Made by a program: the position numbers and the translations under genes. The notes below the pieces were generated by a model. The model was not told the DNA's origin. It saw only the letters and a list, made by a program, of their open reading frames with translations, and did not search any database. 20,745 bases of DNA from an uncultured Veillonellaceae bacterium. GTDB lineage: Bacteria > Bacillota > Negativicutes > Veillonellales > Negativicoccaceae. This document shows positions 7,998 through 18,001 of this stretch, piece after piece (positions within the stretch are counted from its first letter, which is position 1; each line of letters begins with the position of its first letter). The stretch is taken from contig CAMYCX010000018.1 in NCBI GenBank assembly GCA_947254705.1, positions 1 through 20,745 on the forward strand, written 5' to 3'.

Positions 7998-8026
7998 AAA
8001 AAGAAGCCCATTCGGGCTTCTTTTTT
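7998..8026. terminator. Bidirectional intrinsic terminator between convergent genes
   Basis: AAAAAGAAGCCC, a 4-nt loop ATTC, then GGGCTTCTTTTTT. There is A-rich flank on one side and T-rich on the other, so it works for the plus-strand membrane protein gene and the minus-strand glycosyltransferase gene. Confidence 0.93.
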
Positions 8027-8040
8027 AGATTTCAATATCA

Positions 8041-9126
8041 TCATCCGTGCATCAAACCGTCAAGTATCTCGGCGATTCGATCGGCACTGCGAAACGGCAC
8101 CGCGGGTGATGCTACGACGGACGGTGCCGACAGAAGTTGTGTAACGGCATCGACCAGTTCTTCCCGATCGATCCACCGTGCCTGTCCGATTCGAGTCAAA
8201 TATTCCGCGTTGGCTTCTTCCTGACCGGGGATCGCATCCACAAGGAGCAACGGCAGTTGCATGCTCATGGCCTCAGTACAGGTTAATGCCCCCGGCTTGG
8301 TGATCAGCAGCGACGCGCGCGCCATTAAGTCGGGAATGTCATCCGTATATCCGTAAAGTTCGACCGGCACGGGAATCTCGCTGCGCATATCCGAAATATC
8401 GTCATACAGGCTGACATTATGTCCGGTCACGACGATAAAACGACGAATCAGCGACAAATGCGCCAGCCGGTGCAATGCATCTTTAACCGCACCGAATCCG
8501 AGTCCGCCGCCCATAATAAGGACGGTCCCCTCTTCCCGAGCGGGTCGATGTTGCGTATCGTAAAAACGCGACATAATCGGAATTCCCGTGGTATGAATCC
8601 GTTCGGCGGGAATTCGGTATTGCCGCAACGTCGCCGCCTCCCGTTCCGTCGGTACGCAATACGCATCCATGCGATCGGTTACCCACAAGCCGTGAATATC
8701 AAAGTCGGTCACAACGCTCACCATCGGTACATGAAGCTCTCCCTTGCTCTTGAGTCCGACCGCGGCTACCATCGGAAAAGGATGCGTAAAGACCAACGCA
8801 TCGGGGTGCAACACGCTCATCAAGTTGCGGATCCGACTGCGCAAGACATGTGACAAAAGCAAGCGAATCTGTCCCGCACTGCGACCGCGCTGAGACTGAT
8901 GATACAACAGTTCATAAAACAGCGGAAAAATGTCAATCATTTTAATATACGTTTCCCGCACCCAATAATCGACGGAAATCACATCACGCGACAGAAAATC
9001 AAGCGTCTGTGCCCGATATCCCGTCGGGTGTGCCTTGACGGCTTCCGCTACGGCACGCGCCGCTTGGATATGACCGTTCCCGATGGAGGCGGACAGTATG
9101 CAAATCAACGGTTTATGATTCGACAT
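8041..9126 (-). CDS. MGDG-synthase-like glycosyltransferase (GT28; UgtP-type)
   Basis: 361 residues. The N-terminal SASIGNGHIQAARAV (about 12-26) is the glycine-rich acceptor-side motif of monogalactosyldiacylglycerol synthases and processive diacylglycerol glucosyltransferases. The C-terminal half has IMGGGLGFG, then KPGALTCTEAMSMQLPLLL, the UDP-sugar binding region, and PGQEEANAEYL. The expected role is transfer of a sugar from a UDP-sugar to diacylglycerol at the inner face of the membrane, making glycolipid. It is slightly shorter than typical UgtP (about 380), and the exact sugar and number of additions cannot be read. AAGGAAG precedes the ATG. It has its own promoter and is monocistronic. 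Confidence 0.85.
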   Translation of the reverse strand: MSNHKPLICILSASIGNGHIQAARAVAEAVKAHPTGYRAQTLDFLSRDVISVDYWVRETYIKMIDIFPLFYELLYHQSQRGRSAGQIRLLLSHVLRSRIRNLMSVLHPDALVFTHPFPMVAAVGLKSKGELHVPMVSVVTDFDIHGLWVTDRMDAYCVPTEREAATLRQYRIPAERIHTTGIPIMSRFYDTQHRPAREEGTVLIMGGGLGFGAVKDALHRLAHLSLIRRFIVVTGHNVSLYDDISDMRSEIPVPVELYGYTDDIPDLMARASLLITKPGALTCTEAMSMQLPLLLVDAIPGQEEANAEYLTRIGQARWIDREELVDAVTQLLSAPSVVASPAVPFRSADRIAEILDGLMHG

Positions 9127-9164
9127 CGCGTTCTTCCTTTCTTTCGAAGACTGATTCTATCGTT

Positions 9165-9193
9165 ATTGTAGCATACGCCCGCCCTGAAACCAA
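9165..9193 (-). promoter_or_regulatory. Promoter of the glycosyltransferase gene
   Basis: Minus strand: TTGGTT, a 17-bp spacer, then TACAAT, with an extended TGC before the -10. It lies 39 bp upstream of the ATG. Confidence 0.65.
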
Positions 9194-9212
9194 CGGCGCG
9201 AATACCGAGACG

Positions 9213-9244
9213 CAAACGACCGCAGCATGCACTGCGGTCGTTTG
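9213..9244 (-). terminator. Hairpin terminating the ylxM-to-yebC operon
   Basis: A perfect 13-bp inverted repeat (CAAACGACCGCAG/CTGCGGTCGTTTG) with a 6-nt loop begins 1 bp after the yebC stop codon. The following U-tract is weak on the minus strand (GTTTGCG). Confidence 0.75.
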
Positions 9245-9245
9245 A

Positions 9246-9983
9246 TTATTCTTCCTCTTCATCGGGAAGTTCTACATTGGAGTACACGTCTTTGACGTCA
9301 TCCAGCTCTTCCAATGCATCCAGCAAATTTTGCATTTTGCGGGCATCGTCACCGTCCAGTGCCAATGTCGTATCCGGCACCATGGTGATTTTGCTGACGA
9401 TTGTTTCGATACCGGCGTCTGCCAATGCGCGTTCGACATCGTCATACTTATCCGGCGTTGTCAAGATTTCATAATCGCCGTCGTCTTCGGAAAAGTCATC
9501 CGCACCGGCATCCAGTACGGTCATCATCAGACTTTCCTCATCCCGGCCTTCTCCCTCGACGACAAATACTCCTTTGCGGTTAAACATCCAGCCGACGCAT
9601 CCCGATTCACCGAGATTGCCGCCGTGTTTACTGAAGGCATGACGAACATCGGCCGCCGCACGATTGCGATTGTCGGTCATGACTTCGACAATAACCGCCA
9701 CCCCGCCCGGGCCGTAGCCTTCATAGGTTATTTCCTCATAGTTGCCGCCGTCCGTGGCACCGATTCCTTTTTGAATGGCGCGTTGGATATTTTCTTTCGG
9801 TACATTATTTTCACGCGCTTTTTGCAACGCCAGTTTCAACCGCATATTCCCCGTCGGATCGCCGCCGCCCAGACGTGCCGCAACGGTAATTTCCTTACCG
9901 ATTTTAGTGGTGATCTTCGCGCGAATCGCGTCGTTTTTACCCTTTTTATGTTTAATGTTGGACCATTTAGAATGCCCTGACAT
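9246..9983 (-). CDS. yebC: YebC/PmpR-family protein (TACO1 family)
   Basis: 245 residues, normal for the family. It opens with the signature MSGHSKWSNIKHKKGK, followed by KARENNVPKENIQRAI and ITYEGYGPGGVAVIVE. The C-terminus is strongly acidic (ELPDEEEE). These proteins are often called transcriptional regulators, but family members related to mitochondrial TACO1 help ribosomes through difficult sequences such as proline runs. Its position as last gene of a ribosome/tRNA-modification operon agrees with a translation role. The start has GGGGGAAG upstream, and only 12 bp separate it from the methyltransferase gene. A hairpin follows the stop directly. Confidence 0.95.
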   Translation of the reverse strand: MSGHSKWSNIKHKKGKNDAIRAKITTKIGKEITVAARLGGGDPTGNMRLKLALQKARENNVPKENIQRAIQKGIGATDGGNYEEITYEGYGPGGVAVIVEVMTDNRNRAAADVRHAFSKHGGNLGESGCVGWMFNRKGVFVVEGEGRDEESLMMTVLDAGADDFSEDDGDYEILTTPDKYDDVERALADAGIETIVSKITMVPDTTLALDGDDARKMQNLLDALEELDDVKDVYSNVELPDEEEE

Positions 9984-9995
9984 GAATCTTCCCCC

Positions 9996-10568
9996 TTAAC
10001 TCTGCCACCACGCTTCGCCGAGCAGCCGATCGAGAATGATCGCCGCCGCCGCGCGTACGCACAGATGATTGTATGTACCGGCTCCGTATATCGGTTCTAA
10101 AATATAATCAAATTCCTGCATCATTTCTTTTGTCATGCCGTATCCCGTACCGAAAAGCAGCAGCCATGCGTCGTCGCCGTCCGCAATCTGGCGACGTAAA
10201 TCCCGATAGCTCACGGTATGCGGATAAATCCGTGCGTCGGTCGTGATGATCTTCGGCGTCTGTCCCGTTTCTTCCCGAATGTCATTCACCGCGTCCTCCA
10301 GGGCCGCCACGAGCGCCACCTCTCCGAAGGCGGTTTTCCGGTCCGGATTATATGTCGCTCCGAATCCGGTCTGCCAGTGCGACATGATTTCCTGTGCCAG
10401 TTCTCTCTGGGCGGGAATCGGATGAATAATGAAGTAGCGACGCACGTCATATGTGGTTGCCGAACGGGCAATATCGTGCAAATCGTAATTAGTCAGCGCC
10501 GTTGTCACGATGTCCCCGTGTTTGTTGTAAATCGGGTGATGAACCAACCCGATGTAAAACCGTTTCAT
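9996..10568 (-). CDS. SPOUT-type RNA methyltransferase, TM1570/PF09936-like
   Basis: 190 residues from the ATG that overlaps the trmD stop by four bases (ATGA). The sequence (FYIGLVHHPIYNKHGD, TALTNYDLHDIARS, LLLFGTGYGMTKE, then YNHLCVRAAAAIILDRLL) matches the predicted SAM-dependent methyltransferases related to Thermotoga TM1570. The C-terminal LFGTGxG and NHLCVRAAA segments correspond to the SAM-binding trefoil knot. Its RNA target is not established to my knowledge. In some bacteria this domain is fused to TrmD; here the two are separate but overlapping. A longer frame to 10685 lies inside trmD and is only that gene's shadow. Confidence 0.85.
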   Translation of the reverse strand: MKRFYIGLVHHPIYNKHGDIVTTALTNYDLHDIARSATTYDVRRYFIIHPIPAQRELAQEIMSHWQTGFGATYNPDRKTAFGEVALVAALEDAVNDIREETGQTPKIITTDARIYPHTVSYRDLRRQIADGDDAWLLLFGTGYGMTKEMMQEFDYILEPIYGAGTYNHLCVRAAAAIILDRLLGEAWWQS

Positions 10569-11302
10569 GTATTGCCGTCCTCCCATGCCGCAATCAGTCG
10601 GCGTTCTTCGTCTGTCAATGACGCGGCAGCGAGCAACTCCGGCCGCCGTTCCCACGTTCGCCGCAGGGATTCCCGGCGCCGCCATGCGGCAATATTCGCA
10701 TGGTGTCCCGACAACAACACCTCCGGAACGGCCTGCCCGCGAAACACGGCCGGCTTCGTATATTGCGGATATTCAAGCAGTCCCGTATAAAACGAATCGT
10801 CTCCTGCGGAATCGGTCGCGCCCAGTACCCCCGGGATCATGCGTACCACCGCATCCGTAATCACCATCGCCGGCAATTCGCCGCCTGTCAAAACATAATC
10901 GCCGACAGATACGGTTTCATCCGCCAGTCCGTCTTCGACTCGCTGATCAATGCCTTCATAATGGCCGCAAATCAACACCAGATGATCATACGTCGCCAAT
11001 CGTTTGGCCGTTTCCTGTGTAAAGGGGGTCCCCGTCGGTGCCGTTAAAATGATCCGTGTCCGTGTTGTCCGTTCGGGCAAAAGATGCTCCACGGCGGCAT
11101 AAATCGGCTCCGCCTGCATCAGCATTCCGCTGCCGCCGCCATACGGCGTATCGTCAACGTGATGATGTTTATTCGTCGAAAAATCGCGCGGATTCGTGAC
11201 TCCGAATGTCATGATCCCCGACGCGGCGGCACGACCGATTATACTGTGCGCGAAAAATGCCGTCACCAATTCGGGAAACAGCGATACGATATCAATCCGC
11301 AT
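10565..11302 (-). CDS. trmD: tRNA (guanine-N1-)-methyltransferase TrmD
   Basis: Makes m1G37 next to the anticodon in tRNAs reading CNN-type and related codons, preventing +1 frameshifting. 245 residues from the ATG overlapping the rimM stop by one base (TGATG); an in-frame start five codons earlier is less likely. Seen: MRIDIVSLFPEL start, PYGGGSGMLMQ near 55, GHYEGIDQRV near 110, and the trefoil-knot stretch SVGDYVLTGGELPAMV ending IPGVLG, which binds SAM. The C-terminal domain with LLEYPQYTKP and VLLSGHHANIAAWRR binds tRNA. All family hallmarks are intact. It follows rimM, as in many bacteria. Confidence 0.98.
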   Translation of the reverse strand: MRIDIVSLFPELVTAFFAHSIIGRAAASGIMTFGVTNPRDFSTNKHHHVDDTPYGGGSGMLMQAEPIYAAVEHLLPERTTRTRIILTAPTGTPFTQETAKRLATYDHLVLICGHYEGIDQRVEDGLADETVSVGDYVLTGGELPAMVITDAVVRMIPGVLGATDSAGDDSFYTGLLEYPQYTKPAVFRGQAVPEVLLSGHHANIAAWRRRESLRRTWERRPELLAAASLTDEERRLIAAWEDGNT

Positions 11303-11802
11303 CAATCCACCCGCCATTCGTCCGTGCGCGTGACGATCACCTTGCTGCCCGCAATATCGACGCTCGTCACATACCGACGCAATGCCGGCACAAGAACATC
11401 TCCCGCCGGCGTCGCCACGACAAACACATCATTGGCCCCCGGAGACAACACTTCTCGAATTGTCCCGATGACCTCACCCGTATCGGTTTCTACCGTCAGA
11501 CCGATCAGATCGACAATGTAATATTCGTTTTCGGCGCGTGCGGGCAAATGGTCACGTTCCAGTTCCAGCCATGACCCGACCAAACGCTCCGCCGCATCAC
11601 GGGTTGTCACTCCCGCCAGCGCTGCAATCAGCATCCCTTTGTGTAAATAGGCATGCGTGACTTCATAGCGTTGACCGCCGATCACCCATTCCGTCAGTCC
11701 GGGTAATATCTCGGGACGATCCGTTTCGGGCTTGATACGAAGTTCACCCCGCACACCGTGCGGGGCTACTATTCGGCCGAGAACCAGCATCTGCTCGTGC
11801 AT
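11302..11802 (-). CDS. rimM: 16S rRNA processing protein RimM
   Basis: 166 residues from an ATG 7 bp after the ylqD stop. The reading frame extends back to a TTG at 11826 inside ylqD, and a second ATG at 11790 is also possible. N-terminal LVLGRIVAPHGVRGELRIKP is the typical RimM beta-barrel opening. The C-terminal PRC-barrel has EYYIVDLIGLTVETDTGEVIG, then NDVFVVATPAGDVLVPALRRYV. RimM binds ribosomal protein S19 and assists maturation of the 30S head. It is translationally coupled to trmD by a TGATG overlap. The Shine-Dalgarno is weak (GGAA, about 12 nt away), so translation may depend on termination of ylqD. Confidence 0.95.
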   Translation of the reverse strand: MHEQMLVLGRIVAPHGVRGELRIKPETDRPEILPGLTEWVIGGQRYEVTHAYLHKGMLIAALAGVTTRDAAERLVGSWLELERDHLPARAENEYYIVDLIGLTVETDTGEVIGTIREVLSPGANDVFVVATPAGDVLVPALRRYVTSVDIAGSKVIVTRTDEWRVD

Positions 11803-11809
11803 GATGTGA

Positions 11810-12217
11810 TCAGTTCCGGAAGGCAATAATTTTGCCGTCTTCCAGCAAAATTTCCGCCCCCATGAATTTGTTCAAATCGTCACCGACTTTGACGGTTACG
11901 GTTTGTTCCATCTGTGCCCGTGCAATTTCCTGACCCATTTCCAGCTCTTGGATATGTTTCTGTTCCGCCGTCAACTGGGCTTTCATTTGCATGAGCTTTT
12001 CTTTGTTTTCTTCAATCTGCGCACGCAGACTGATCAATCCCTGTGCATCGATCCGCGCCTGTTCGCTGAGCAAACGTTTGGCTTGGAATTCGATTTGCTG
12101 CAGTTCCTGATCGACTTGATCCAAACGCGCCTGTACTTCTTTTTGCATACGTTCTTTCAAATCTTCCGTCACTTTGGACTTAATCAGAACCGGACAGCGG
12201 AGTACCATTTCATCCAT
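11810..12217 (-). CDS. ylqD: YlqD family protein, coiled coil
   Basis: 135 residues. A short N-terminal strand segment (VLRCPVLIKSKVTEDLKE) leads into a long heptad-rich coiled coil at about 20-105, full of Q, E, K and L, then a small C-terminal beta domain (VKVGDDLNKFMGAEILLEDGKIIAFRN). This matches YlqD, a conserved Firmicutes protein encoded between khpA and rimM; its function is not known. Placement between ribosome-maturation genes is its main clue. It lies 11 bp after khpA and 7 bp before rimM. Confidence 0.9.
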   Translation of the reverse strand: MDEMVLRCPVLIKSKVTEDLKERMQKEVQARLDQVDQELQQIEFQAKRLLSEQARIDAQGLISLRAQIEENKEKLMQMKAQLTAEQKHIQELEMGQEIARAQMEQTVTVKVGDDLNKFMGAEILLEDGKIIAFRN

Positions 12218-12228
12218 GGCGATTCCTC

Positions 12229-12456
12229 CTAGACAATATCTACGATTACTTTCCTGTTATCCCGAAGCGCACCCGCTTTAACCACGGTACGCAACGCGCG
12301 GGCAATCCGGCCTTGGCGGCCGATGACTTTCCCCATGTCTTCCGGTGCGACGTGTAAGCGATACACGTCCAAGTCGCCCTTACGGACAAATTCGACATGC
12401 ACCGCATCGGGATGGCGCACCAGTCCTTTGGCTAATACTTCTACCAGTTCCTGCAT
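12229..12456 (-). CDS. khpA: KH-domain RNA-binding protein KhpA (YlqC)
   Basis: 75 residues forming a single type II KH domain with the RNA-gripping GRQG loop at 46-49 (GKVIGRQGRIARALRT). In Gram-positive bacteria KhpA pairs with KhpB (Jag) to bind many RNAs and affects cell elongation. The gene sits directly after rpsP (19 bp), its usual place. Length and motif agree with the family. Confidence 0.95.
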   Translation of the reverse strand: MQELVEVLAKGLVRHPDAVHVEFVRKGDLDVYRLHVAPEDMGKVIGRQGRIARALRTVVKAGALRDNRKVIVDIV

Positions 12457-12475
12457 CGCTATCGCCTCACTTTGC

Positions 12476-12739
12476 TTACTTCTTCAGATCGGCAAATTTA
12501 GCCATAATTCCTTGTTTACGGAACAGCGAACGAACCGTATCCGTCGGTTGTGCGCCTTTCGCCAACCATGCCAACGCCTTTTCTTCATCAATCTGCAGTT
12601 CGGCCGGTTGCTTGACGGAATCATAGAATCCGATCGTATCCGCCGGACGACCGCTGCGCGGCAAGCTCGATTCCATCACCACAATACGATAGAACGGTAC
12701 TTTTTTCGCTCCGCGACGAGTCAAACGAATTTTTAACAT
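12476..12739 (-). CDS. rpsP: 30S ribosomal protein S16
   Basis: 87 residues. MLKIRLTRRGAKKVPFYRIVVMES is the unmistakable S16 N-terminus, followed by RSGRPADTIGFYDS and a C-terminal WLAKGAQPTDTVRSLF. S16 binds 16S rRNA early and stabilises the 30S body. The start has an AAGGGGG Shine-Dalgarno. It lies 23 bp downstream of ffh, as in other Firmicutes. Confidence 0.98.
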   Translation of the reverse strand: MLKIRLTRRGAKKVPFYRIVVMESSLPRSGRPADTIGFYDSVKQPAELQIDEEKALAWLAKGAQPTDTVRSLFRKQGIMAKFADLKK

Positions 12740-12762
12740 CTTGTCACCCCCTTGTATTGACC

Positions 12763-14112
<1,350 letters not shown>

Positions 14113-14127
14113 ATCGTCTCCTGTACC

Positions 14128-14454
14128 TTACTCCGCCAACGCACGGATCGCCGTCTCGTATCGCCGCCGTTCATCCGGCGACATCCGAGCCAACAACGCT
14201 TCTGCCGCCTGCTGTCGTACCTGCGCACGATGCTGCAGACCGAGCGCCTGCTCAAATTGTTCCAACTGCTCGCCGCCGCGTTGCAAATGATCGTGTACGG
14301 CCTGCCGTGAGATACCGAGCTCCGCGGCAATCTCCGCCAGCGTCCAATCCTCGTGATAGTACCTGACGGCACACCGACGCGTCCGCTCCGAAAGCAACAT
14401 GCCGTAACGTTCGAGCAAATCACCGATGCGTACTACATTTTCCAAATTCATCAT
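14128..14454 (-). CDS. ylxM: YlxM family helix-turn-helix protein
   Basis: 108 residues. The helix-turn-helix is visible as EDWTLAEIAAELGISRQAVHDHLQRG near 38-63, resembling sigma-70 region 4. An N-terminal DLLERYGMLLSERTRR is typical of YlxM, the small protein encoded just ahead of ffh in Firmicutes and thought to modulate the SRP pathway. The start could be the ATG at 14454 or 14451; GGTG lies a few bases upstream. The predicted transcript start is only about 8 nt upstream. First gene of the nine-gene operon ending with yebC. Confidence 0.93.
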   Translation of the reverse strand: MMNLENVVRIGDLLERYGMLLSERTRRCAVRYYHEDWTLAEIAAELGISRQAVHDHLQRGGEQLEQFEQALGLQHRAQVRQQAAEALLARMSPDERRRYETAIRALAE

Positions 14455-14469
14455 GTGTCACCGTAGCTT

Positions 14470-14498
14470 AGTATACCAAAGGAAAAAGACGGTGTCAA
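14470..14498 (-). promoter_or_regulatory. Strong promoter of the ylxM-ffh operon, overlapping the pyc terminator
   Basis: Minus strand: TTGACA (14498-14493), a 17-bp spacer, then TATACT (14475-14470). The -35 is perfect and lies inside the far arm of the pyruvate carboxylase terminator hairpin. The 5' leader is predicted to be only about 8 nt. Confidence 0.88.
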
Positions 14499-14524
14499 TG
14501 ATTTTACTTGACACCGTCTTTTTT
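14483..14524 (-). terminator. Intrinsic terminator of pyc
   Basis: A 16-bp perfect stem (AAAAAGACGGTGTCAA on the plus strand and its complement) with a 9-nt loop starts about 9 bp after the pyc stop. On the minus strand it ends CCGTCTTTTTCC. It separates pyc from ylxM. Confidence 0.95.
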
Positions 14525-14532
14525 GATTTTAT

Positions 14533-17500
14533 TTATTCCAGCACAATGAGCAAATCGCCCGATTCAATGCGTGCTCCCGCACTCACCAAAATGTCGCTGA
14601 CATTGCCCGATATCGGTGCCGTAATGGTCGTTTCCATTTTCATCGCCTCGGTAATGACAAGGGGATCGCCTTTTTCCACCGCGTCACCCAAGTTGACCAG
14701 CACTTTGACGATCGAGCCGGAGAGCGTCGCGCCGACTTCGCCCGGATTTTGTTTATCCGCCTTCGGACCGCCGCCTCCGATGACTTCCAGATTATCATCA
14801 TGGACAACCACTTCCCGCGGCATACCGTTAATTTCAAATTGGACTACCCGATTGCCGTTTTCGTCCGGCTGATGGATACTCGTCAAGCGAATCGTCAGCG
14901 TCTTTCCTTGTTCAATCGTAACGCGAATCTCTTCGCTGCGATTCATCCCGAAGAAGAACGTCGGCGTATCCAGCACGGACAAATCACCGAATTCTTCCGC
15001 GCGTTGGGCATAGGTGCGAAATACATCGGGATAAATATTGTACGACGTTACATCTTCCGGCCGGGTGGGTAGCGACGCTTCCTTCATCGTCCGTACCACA
15101 TCGTCCAAACGCACCGGAGCGGGTACGGGAACCCCTTCCGGAATCCGTCCTTTCAGGATAATATCACGCAATTTTTCCGGAAACCCTCCGTACGGGACAC
15201 CGAGCTTACCGGCAAAAAATTCCACGACGGACTGCGGGAAACTCATCTCGCGACCGCGCTCATAAATATCCTTCTCATGCAGTTCGTTTTGCACCATGAA
15301 CAACGCCATGTCGCCGACGACCTTCGATGACGGAGTCACCTTGATGATGTCACCGAACATCATATTGACCTCCGCATAACGTTCGCAGACCTCTTCCCAA
15401 CGATCGCCCAAGCCGACACCTTTCGCCTGTTGCTGCAAATTGGAGAACTGACCGCCCGGCATTTCGTGACGATATACCGTCGTATTCGGATAATTGCTCG
15501 CATGGTCGATCCCGCGGTAATACGGCCGAACCGCTTCCCAATAGCGGTTGATTTCTTCCATGGCATCAATATCCAACTTCGGTTGACGCGGATGATGATC
15601 CAGCGCATACCACATCGTCGACATGGCCGGCTGCGATGTCCCGCCGGCAAACGCGGCCACCGCCACATCAATAATGTCGACGCCTGCTTCCACAGCCTTG
15701 GCATACGTATAAATCGTATTGCCCGCGCCTTCATGCGAATGCAAGTGCAAGGGCAAATCGACCGCATCTTTGATCGCCGCCGTCAACGCGTACGCCGCCT
15801 CCGGCTTGAGCAGTCCCGCCATATCTTTGATCGCAATCATATGGGCGCCCGCCGCCGCGCATTCTTTCGCCATCCGTACATAATAAGCTAAATCATACTT
15901 TTGACGTTTCGGATCCAAAATATCACCCGTATAGCACAGCGCCACCTCTGCGATCCGATTTTGCTTGCGTACTTCATCAATCGTGACCCGCATCTGATCC
16001 AGATTGTTCAGACAGTCAAAAATACGAAATACGTCAATCCCGTATTGTGCCGCCCGTGCGATGAAATCGCGAATCACCGTTTCGTCATAATTCGTATACC
16101 CGACCGTGTTCGCCCCGCGCGTCAACATTTGGAACAAAATGTTCGGTGCCGCTGCCCGCATCTGCCGCAACCGATCCCATGGACTTTCGTCAAGGAACCG
16201 ATACGCCACATCAAACGTCGCGCCGCCCCAGTTTTCAAACGAAAATAGTTGCGGCAAACGCCGTGCCGTTGCACCGATCGCACCGAGTATATCATGTGTC
16301 CGCAACCGTGTCGCCATGAGTGACTGATGGGCATCACGATACGTCGTATCGGTGAAAAATACCTCCTTTTGCTCCTTCACCCATTGGGCAAACCGCTCCG
16401 GTCCCATTTCATCGAGCATCTGCTTGGTGCCGCGCGGCGCCTCGCCCGTGAACGCCAACGGTTCGCACGGAGCAAACTCCGGCTTCGTCTGCGGCCCCAT
16501 GCCGGCATACCCGTTCACCGTCGTCGTAGCAATATACTTGAGCAACTTCGTACCGCGGTCTTTCGGCGGCTCCCATCGGAACAACTCCGGATGTCCGTCT
16601 ATAAAGTTCACGTCATAATGCCCCGCCAGGAAATCGGGATGATGCATGACATTAATCAGAAAATAAATATTCGTCTTGACACCGCGTACCCGAAACTCCT
16701 TGAGTGCGCGTTCCATCTTCCGGGCTGCCTGCCGATGCGTCGTGCCGTGTGTCGTCGCTTTGACCAACAGCGAATCGTAATACGGCGTGATCACCGCTCC
16801 CGTATACGCCGTACCCGCATCAAGACGGATTCCGAACCCGCCGCCGCTCCGATATGCAATAATCTTGCCCGTATCCGGCATAAAATGATTTTCCGGATCC
16901 TCCGTCGTAATGCGGCACTGAATCGCATTGCCGTGTAAATGAATATCCTCCTGCGTCCCGATACCGACCTCCGGTGACGTCAGCGCATATCCCGCCGCAA
17001 TTAAAATCTGTGCCTGTACGATGTCAATATCCGTCACCATCTCCGTGACGGTATGCTCGACCTGAATCCGCGGATTGACCTCGATGAAATAAAATTCGCC
17101 CTGCTCATCAACCAGAAACTCGACCGTACCCGCATTCAAATAACCGACATTACGCATCAATCGCACGGCCGCCGCACAAATCTCCTGTCGTAAATCGACC
17201 GGCAACGCAAACGCCGGAGCAATCTCCACGACCTTTTGGTGACGGCGCTGAATCGAACAGTCTCGCTCAAAAAGGTGCACCACGTCGCCCTGCGAATCGC
17301 CCATGATCTGCACTTCAATATGTTTCGGCGAAGGAATGTATTTTTCAATATAGACATCCCCGTTACCGAAACTGTACAACGCTTCCGAACAAGCGCGCGC
17401 AAACGCCTCGTCGATCTCCGCCTCGGACGCAACGACACGCATGCCGCGACCGCCGCCGCCGTGTACCGCCTTGATGATGATCGGCAAACCGTGCTTGGCG

Positions 17501-17961
17501 ACAAACCGCCGCACCTCCTCCGCCGACGTCACCGTTCCGTCCGATCCCGGGATCATATGAATCCCGGCCTTCTCCGCTTGACGGCGGGCATTGATTTTAT
17601 CGCCGAACATCTCCAAATGCTCCGGCCGCGGTCCGATGAAAATGATCCCTTCCTCTTCACACCGCCGTGCAAACTCCGCATTTTCCGCCAAAAAACCGTA
17701 CCCGGGATGAATGGCATCCGCGTTTTGCTCACGTGCCACCCGTAAAATATCGTCAATATCCAAATACGCATCAATCGCCGATTTGTCCTTACCGATCAGA
17801 TACGCCTCGTCCGCCCGATTGCGATGCAAAGACAGGGCATCCTCTTTGGCATACACGGCAATCGTATGAATTCCCAATTCGTTGCATGCCCGCAGCACGC
17901 GAATGGCAATTTCCCCGCGATTGGCCACCAATACCCGTTTGATTTTCCGTAATTGCTCCAT
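14533..17961 (-). CDS. pyc: Pyruvate carboxylase, single-chain, biotin-dependent
   Basis: Converts pyruvate, bicarbonate and ATP to oxaloacetate, replenishing C4 acids. 1142 residues, full length. The biotin carboxylase domain (1 to ~460) starts RVLVANRGEIAIRV and has the ATP-grasp glycine loop HGGGGRGMR near 165-175 and EVNPRIQVEHTVTE near 295. The carboxyltransferase domain follows with FTDTTYRDAHQS near 540, CYTGDIL near 690 and AIKDMAGLLKP, whose Lys is the carboxylated catalytic residue of the family. The C-terminal biotin carrier domain has EAMKMET with the biotinylated Lys at 1108. The start has AAGGAGGAG upstream. It is monocistronic, with promoter and terminator seen. No frameshift. 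Confidence 0.98.
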   Translation of the reverse strand: MEQLRKIKRVLVANRGEIAIRVLRACNELGIHTIAVYAKEDALSLHRNRADEAYLIGKDKSAIDAYLDIDDILRVAREQNADAIHPGYGFLAENAEFARRCEEEGIIFIGPRPEHLEMFGDKINARRQAEKAGIHMIPGSDGTVTSAEEVRRFVAKHGLPIIIKAVHGGGGRGMRVVASEAEIDEAFARACSEALYSFGNGDVYIEKYIPSPKHIEVQIMGDSQGDVVHLFERDCSIQRRHQKVVEIAPAFALPVDLRQEICAAAVRLMRNVGYLNAGTVEFLVDEQGEFYFIEVNPRIQVEHTVTEMVTDIDIVQAQILIAAGYALTSPEVGIGTQEDIHLHGNAIQCRITTEDPENHFMPDTGKIIAYRSGGGFGIRLDAGTAYTGAVITPYYDSLLVKATTHGTTHRQAARKMERALKEFRVRGVKTNIYFLINVMHHPDFLAGHYDVNFIDGHPELFRWEPPKDRGTKLLKYIATTTVNGYAGMGPQTKPEFAPCEPLAFTGEAPRGTKQMLDEMGPERFAQWVKEQKEVFFTDTTYRDAHQSLMATRLRTHDILGAIGATARRLPQLFSFENWGGATFDVAYRFLDESPWDRLRQMRAAAPNILFQMLTRGANTVGYTNYDETVIRDFIARAAQYGIDVFRIFDCLNNLDQMRVTIDEVRKQNRIAEVALCYTGDILDPKRQKYDLAYYVRMAKECAAAGAHMIAIKDMAGLLKPEAAYALTAAIKDAVDLPLHLHSHEGAGNTIYTYAKAVEAGVDIIDVAVAAFAGGTSQPAMSTMWYALDHHPRQPKLDIDAMEEINRYWEAVRPYYRGIDHASNYPNTTVYRHEMPGGQFSNLQQQAKGVGLGDRWEEVCERYAEVNMMFGDIIKVTPSSKVVGDMALFMVQNELHEKDIYERGREMSFPQSVVEFFAGKLGVPYGGFPEKLRDIILKGRIPEGVPVPAPVRLDDVVRTMKEASLPTRPEDVTSYNIYPDVFRTYAQRAEEFGDLSVLDTPTFFFGMNRSEEIRVTIEQGKTLTIRLTSIHQPDENGNRVVQFEINGMPREVVVHDDNLEVIGGGGPKADKQNPGEVGATLSGSIVKVLVNLGDAVEKGDPLVITEAMKMETTITAPISGNVSDILVSAGARIESGDLLIVLE

Positions 17962-18001
17962 CTTCCATCTCCTCCTTGCAGCTGCCCGCTAATGTACCCT
18001 T

